Part shown: piece by piece, positions 8,365 through 12,188 of the stretch
How the letters are laid out: every line of letters begins with the position of its first letter
Numbering within the stretch: position 1 is the stretch's first letter
Assembly (NCBI GenBank): GCA_015852425.1
Contig: JAAAIG010000843.1
Location: 4,250 to 16,437 of the forward strand
Source: Gryganskiella cystojenkinii
Lineage: Eukaryota; Mortierellomycota; Mortierellomycetes; Mortierellales; Mortierellaceae
Length of the DNA stretch: 12,188 bases
Reading direction: 5' to 3'
Notes under the pieces: model-generated
What the model saw: the letters and a program-made list of their open reading frames with translations, nothing else
Database searches by the model: none
Told to the model about the DNA's origin: nothing
Made by a program: the position numbers and the translations under genes

Positions 8365-8456
8365 CTGTAGAGTGCCAAACATATCAGTCTCTGATTGCTG
8401 ATTCGACGAGATTTTGAGCCATCTAATGATCCAATTTAAAAAGTTTCTTTCACTAC
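8365..8456 (-). promoter_or_regulatory. Possible 5'-leader intron carrying two upstream AUGs
   Basis: Upstream of the start at 8338, an AUG at 8422 opens a 12-codon frame (stop at 8384), and an AUG at 8382 opens an 18-codon frame that overlaps the main start. Both lie inside a candidate 92-bp intron with donor GAAG|GTAGTG (8456) and acceptor CTCTACAG (8365). Splicing would remove both; unspliced leaders would probably translate poorly. The donor is only moderate. Confidence 0.35.
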
Positions 8457-8870
8457 CTTCTCTCTTTTATTGTGGCGCGTCCTTTCCAGAGTTGAGGGTG
8501 TCGAGCGAGGCCGACGGAAGGAATGACGACAAAATGAAAGCGAGGGCTGCTGGCTAAGGATCTGCAAAGGATGAGTAGAGATTTGAACTGGAGAAAAAAC
8601 ACAACAAAAAAAAAGTTGAGTGCTTGTGTGGATATGTGTACGTGTGTGTACAAGAGGCGCTGGAGCATCGATGCTGTGTCATCCCTCACCTCTCCACAGA
8701 AGCAATTGGTCGACAGACAGGGGTCCTCAGAGGAGCGATGCAAGGGAGTTTGAAGGGGCGCAAACAAAAAAAAGGGGGAAGGGGTTAAATCAATGTGCCA
8801 CGGCAATGGTAGCATTGTTTCTCAGCATCGACAACTAACAAATATCCGCTCCCTCCCACAACAGCGCGAC

Positions 8871-8923
8871 TATTTCTTTTTCTTTCTTACTTTTCCACTT
8901 TGTTTTCTACTCCCCTTCTCCCC
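8871..8923 (+). promoter_or_regulatory. Pyrimidine-rich tract in the intergenic region
   Basis: About 53 bases are almost entirely C and T on the plus strand, ending in CTACTCCCCTTCTCCCC. CT-rich blocks upstream of transcription starts are common in filamentous fungal promoters. This one lies about 820 bp upstream of the RGS start codon, so it could mark a distant promoter with a long leader or be simple low-complexity sequence. Confidence 0.35.
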
Positions 8924-9221
8924 AAATTGCCTTCGTTTTACGTCCATTAACTCTGTTCGAAGCTCAACCCCTCCCGCCTGGTCAAGTCAACCTTTAGAAA
9001 GGTACTTCTTGCTAGTCAATTTGAAGTCGGAATTGACTGTCTACCTCGAGTGCATGCGCTCTACTCAATTCAAGACGTTCATTGGGCTAACGTTCATTTG
9101 AAAAAAAAACGCCTGTCCTCCATGCGTTATTTCACTGCTGAGAGAACCTGCACTGCTGTATTATTTTGTTGCTCTTTATTTGTGCGTGCCTTTTCTGAGC
9201 CTGCATGTGGGAAGAGAGTAT

Positions 9222-9236
9222 GAGAGAGAGAGAGAG
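9222..9236. repeat. (GA)n microsatellite
   Basis: Fifteen bases of perfect GA dinucleotide repeat lie in the intergenic region about 500 bp upstream of the RGS start. Short GA runs can bind GAGA-type factors or simply be slippage products; nothing here decides between these. Confidence 0.7.
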
Positions 9237-9742
9237 CAAGAGTATGGAAGGATATGCTTTCATTTCTTCAAAAACCGTCGTCCTTGTTGCTTTGATTGAC
9301 TCACGGTCAACACAACCGTCGTGAGTGGAGGACTCATTGCATCGATAATGGAAGATGCTACCAAAAAATGGAAATACGTCTCCTTGGCTTTTGTTCTGTT
9401 TGCAGGACAGCGTTCATTTAAGTCGACCCCTTTGTTTCGGCTGTCTTTCCTTACCAGAAACGATTAGAACCCTTGGGCTGGCCGAAAGTCTGTTGTTTTT
9501 GTTGTCTCCTTGATCAATAGCGTGGGAAACGTGAAACTGAGCATAAGGGAGAATGCAGCAGGAAAGGAGCCGAAGAAATGAAATGGGATAGCGTGTCGAT
9601 GACACGACAGTGACAAAGAGAGCAACGGATCGATTACGCGCAGCGAATGTTGATGATAATATATTATATTTCGTTTTTTACAACTAACTAACTTCAACCA
9701 TCGCTTGCCGATTCACTGTCTCTTCTTTTATTCGCCTCACAC

Positions 9743-12132
9743 ATGGCTGTTAGTCTCTTGCCACCATCAAACCCTCGTCCTCAAACCTCGTGTATATCTA
9801 GTACGGACAAGAAAGCATATCCCGCAATGAAGACGACAACATCTGGTCGCGCCTTCGCGAAGGTACGACACCATTTGGTACACAGAATATCGATGAAGCG
9901 GGAAAGGTCGAAACACAACTGACTGACTGCAGGATCCTTCTGAACTCGACTTGTTTCTTTATTAGAACATCTTTGACCTCTTCGCGACCTTGATGATCTC
10001 GCTCCCGATCGAAACTCACAAGAGCATGTTCAAAAGTTATCCAAACTCTTTTACAGCCGAAGAGGCCATCCGAAACTTACGAGGGCTGCAGTTTATTCAA
10101 GCTCACAAAGAAACGGACCCCAAAGACCCAACTAGAATCATCACGCGGGTCGTTACCACCCAGTTCTCTCTCGCTCCAGACATGGCCAAGAACCTCTGCC
10201 AGACCTTTATGGACGCTCGGCTGTGCGAGAATGCCGTTGATCCCGGAAAGAGAGAGTTTCAATCCAAAGGTGTCTACCAAGTCACGGGGAAAGGTGCCCA
10301 CATTGTTGAAAAGTTCGTCCACAGAAACTCTTTATCGGTCGATGACACACGGCACATTACTGCCAATGCGACGCCAAGGATCTTGTTCCTGGAGAGGACT
10401 GAGGATGAGGATGCGATCGTGTTGAATCAAAAAGCAGTCGACGCTATCTTTAAGCGCTTTGCGGGGCTTAAGCCAAACACTACCGCGGCCTCCTCATATG
10501 CAGGGTCGCCTGGTGGAGATGGACCAGCCTCGAGTCCAAAGCGTGATCGAGTTCAGGTCAATGCTGATCGTTGTAATGGTATCGAAGTCAAGGATCAGCA
10601 ACACAACTATGATATGTACAGACACACGTTCTACGGAAAGGCGGCAGTCGAATGGCTGTTGGATTATACTACTGTCATCAGCAAAGAGGAGGCTATCCGG
10701 ATCGCCCAAGAAATGGTCACCGCAAGGTACATTGAGCAGGTCGGAGAGGAGGTCGGCCCAGGGCCATCACTCTTCAGGAGTGGAAACTCTGCTCTATATC
10801 ATTTTACTGAGCTTGGACGGGCGGTCGTTGGTTGGGAAAGTTTCGTCCGCAGCCGCAACAGCAGCGTGAACACAGACTGGATGGATGGTAAGGAAAAAAA
10901 AAAAAAACTTCAGTGGCTAGCATATTCGTAAATCTCTCGTTGCGACATCATGCCTGCTTGTTCTAACTGAAACAATATCCTTTTTACTCATAGAGAAATC
11001 TCCATTGGGGCCAAGACTGGAAAGAAGCCACCCTGAGATGCATCTACTCTCGACTCAATTCAAGTTGACTTCGAGCACTACTCCTCGGCTACCCATCTCG
11101 GTGACCAGGGAGAGGCAGCGATCGACAGACGAATCATCGCTCTACAATGGAACTGCAACACTGTCTTCTGCGGACGACACCCTCAGCCAGTCTAGTCGGC
11201 GTCTGTCTCAGATTCTCAATGACCCCGCACTGCAGTTTTCACTCTCCGATGCTCCTTCGAATTATGCGCCGTCATCTACCGGAAAAGAGTCGGTCGGCTA
11301 CCGGGAGTGTAACGGCAGTATAGCAGGCTACAACAGCAGCGGTGGCGTTTATTCTTCCTTTTCAACACCCATTACAACATCTTCTTCTCAAGTCACAACC
11401 TCCGCTCGCCTCAATTTGATTCTCTCCAATTTGACATTGAGAGAGATGTTCAAAAGCTTTTTGAAACAAAATATCTGCGAGGAAAACTTGTCTTTCTATT
11501 TGGAAGTTCTAGACTACAAGAGTCGCTTCAACACCTTGATCCACTCTACTCGACTATACGCTCAATCCTTAGCGCTCCTTGTAAGTCAACAGCAACAGCA
11601 AGACAGTATAGTGACCCCAGACGCAGCAACCGAAACGACTCCTGGATTATCTGCAGCAGTACCGTCACAGCCGGCGCCTCACCCAACCACTTTGCGGGAG
11701 CTCGAGAAACAGATCTGCACACAGGCTTTCGCTATCCACGAGACGTATTTGATTTTGGGAGCTCCCAAGGAGCTAAACCTACCTCATCAGATGCGTCAGG
11801 ATATCACGACGTACATGCAGGCTGTTGTCAGGAACATGGAAATGCCAGAGTCAACACCATCTTTAGCCGAAGCAGGTCCTTTAGGACCTCCACAATTCCC
11901 CAGACTACCATCAGACGTTGGACCAACAGAGAATGAAGGGAGAGGTAGCTACGGAGCCGGCAGCGCCGGTAGCAGTAGTGCTAGCGGCAGCAATACGTCA
12001 GGTTCAAAAGAATTGATTCACATCTCACTCTTTGACAGGATCCACGAACATGTCTTCAGGCTAATGTCAACAGACTCTGTCCCCAAATTCATTCGCACAG
12101 ACAAGTACCGCGAAGTGATGATGAGCAAGATC

Positions 12133-12188
<56 letters not shown>
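9743..12188 (+). CDS. Sst2/FlbA/Rgs1-type regulator of G-protein signalling (DEP-DEP-RGS), 3' end outside the window
   Basis: Exons 9743-9862, 9966-10887 and 10994-12188 (open at the edge), with phases agreeing; about 745 residues are visible. The ATG at 9743 is the first after an in-frame TAA at 9689. DEP1 (about residues 41-160) contains IFDLFATLMISLPIETH and SFTAEEAIRNL. DEP2 (about 243-331) contains FYGKAAVEWLLD and ALYHFTELGR. The RGS domain starts near 490 (LREMFKSFLKQNICEENLSF), continues with FAIHETYLILGAPKELNLP, and ends near 720 with SVPKFIRTDKYREVM. In this family DEP domains tether the protein to G-protein-coupled receptors at the plasma membrane, and the RGS domain speeds GTP hydrolysis on the G-alpha subunit, ending pheromone, nutrient or growth signals. 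The RGS core is split by two polar loops (Gln/Pro/Thr-rich; Gly/Ser-rich) and abuts a polyglutamine run. No other family fits. Confidence 0.9.
9863..9965 (+). other. First intron of the RGS gene, with a decoy acceptor
   Basis: Donor AAG|GTACGA and acceptor TTTCTTTATTAG join Ala-Lys to the DEP1 start NIFDLFATL in phase. A nearer acceptor, GACTGACTGCAG (ending 9932), also follows good branch-like CTGAC copies, but its use reads GATCCTTCTGAA... and stops at the TAG of the real acceptor. Confidence 0.7.
10888..10993 (+). other. Second intron of the RGS gene
   Basis: Donor GATG|GTAAGG and acceptor TTTTTACTCATAG, with a TCTAACTG branch-like site, join exon 2 to exon 3 in phase at a Glu codon. The frame otherwise ends at a TAA (10929-10931). 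A run of 13 adenines (10894-10906) follows the donor closely. The exon 3 frame is open for 1195 nt to the window edge. Confidence 0.85.
12136..12188 (+). repeat. Perfect CAA trinucleotide repeat encoding polyglutamine
   Basis: At least 17 uninterrupted CAA codons plus a partial one start directly after MMSKIK at the end of the RGS domain and run to the window edge, so full length is unknown. All codons are CAA with no CAG, which suggests recent slippage expansion. Smaller CAA/CAG clusters occur in the RGS loop near 11587-11603. Confidence 0.95.

Larger units (their letters stand above)
8339..9742. promoter_or_regulatory. Divergent intergenic region between the methyltransferase and RGS genes
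   Basis: About 1.4 kb separates the two start codons, which face away from each other, so the region must hold both promoters and leaders. Short open frames occur on both strands, but their translations are low in complexity (runs of Phe, Lys, Ser), lack domains and conserve nothing recognisable, so I call no gene. It contains A-runs (8607-8614, 9101-9110), a (GA)n run and a pyrimidine-rich tract. No convincing TATA box was identified. Confidence 0.6.

Noticed and set aside
8793..9101. Open frame of about 102 codons in the intergenic region
   Set aside because: Runs of Phe from a pyrimidine tract, no domain and no splice context; better explained as promoter/leader DNA.
9464..10019. Minus-strand open frames before and over the RGS first exons
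   Set aside because: No motifs, and they overlap the well-supported RGS exon 1 and intron 1 on the opposite strand.
10494..10869. Alternative-frame open stretches within RGS exon 2
   Set aside because: The RGS frame carries DEP2 here; the others have no domain content.
1..12188. tRNA, rRNA, transposon ends, long inverted or direct repeats, CRISPR-like arrays
   Set aside because: None seen by eye on either strand; only simple repeats (A/T runs, GA, CAA) are present.

Overview
The window looks like nuclear DNA of an early-diverging filamentous fungus, most likely Mortierella-like (Mucoromycota/Mortierellomycotina). The reasons are many short spliceosomal introns (about 57-137 bp, GT...ATAG ends, TACTAAC/CTGAC-type branch sites), Gln- and Ser-rich insertions, and a typically fungal DEP-DEP-RGS protein. 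The phylum assignment is an inference. I see no bacterial operon, tRNA, rRNA, transposon or CRISPR array.

Positions 301-8338 (minus strand) can be read as one gene of 20 exons. Splice phases agree at every junction, giving a 6216-nt reading frame and about 2071 residues. The N-terminal two thirds is a chromatin/DNA reader: two AT-hooks, a GATA-like CX2CX15CX2C finger, two Tudor-like domains, a ZZ-like finger, an extended PHD, a ZZ finger and a GATA-type CX2CX17CX2C finger. The C-terminal third is a bacterial-type SAM-dependent amino-methyltransferase with a FLGRGT SAM loop and an HPPY catalytic motif. It is followed by a second block that resembles the tail half of another methyltransferase domain. 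One uninterrupted exon (3045-3416) holds both the end of the GATA finger and the start of the methyltransferase, so the fusion does not depend on any intron call. This reader-writer fusion, probably a DNA N6-adenine or N4-cytosine methyltransferase aimed at chromatin, is the main discovery candidate.

Positions 8339-9742 separate two divergently transcribed genes. The region holds promoter/leader sequence: a pyrimidine-rich tract, a (GA)n run, and on the minus side a probable leader intron containing two upstream AUGs. No gene is supported there.

Positions 9743-12188 (plus strand) carry three exons of an Sst2/FlbA/Rgs1-type regulator of G-protein signalling with two DEP domains and a loop-expanded RGS domain. 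It runs off the right edge inside a perfect CAA (polyglutamine) tract. Nothing indicates that the two proteins work together; they share only an intergenic region. Positions 1-300 are 3' flank of the methyltransferase gene with no supported feature.
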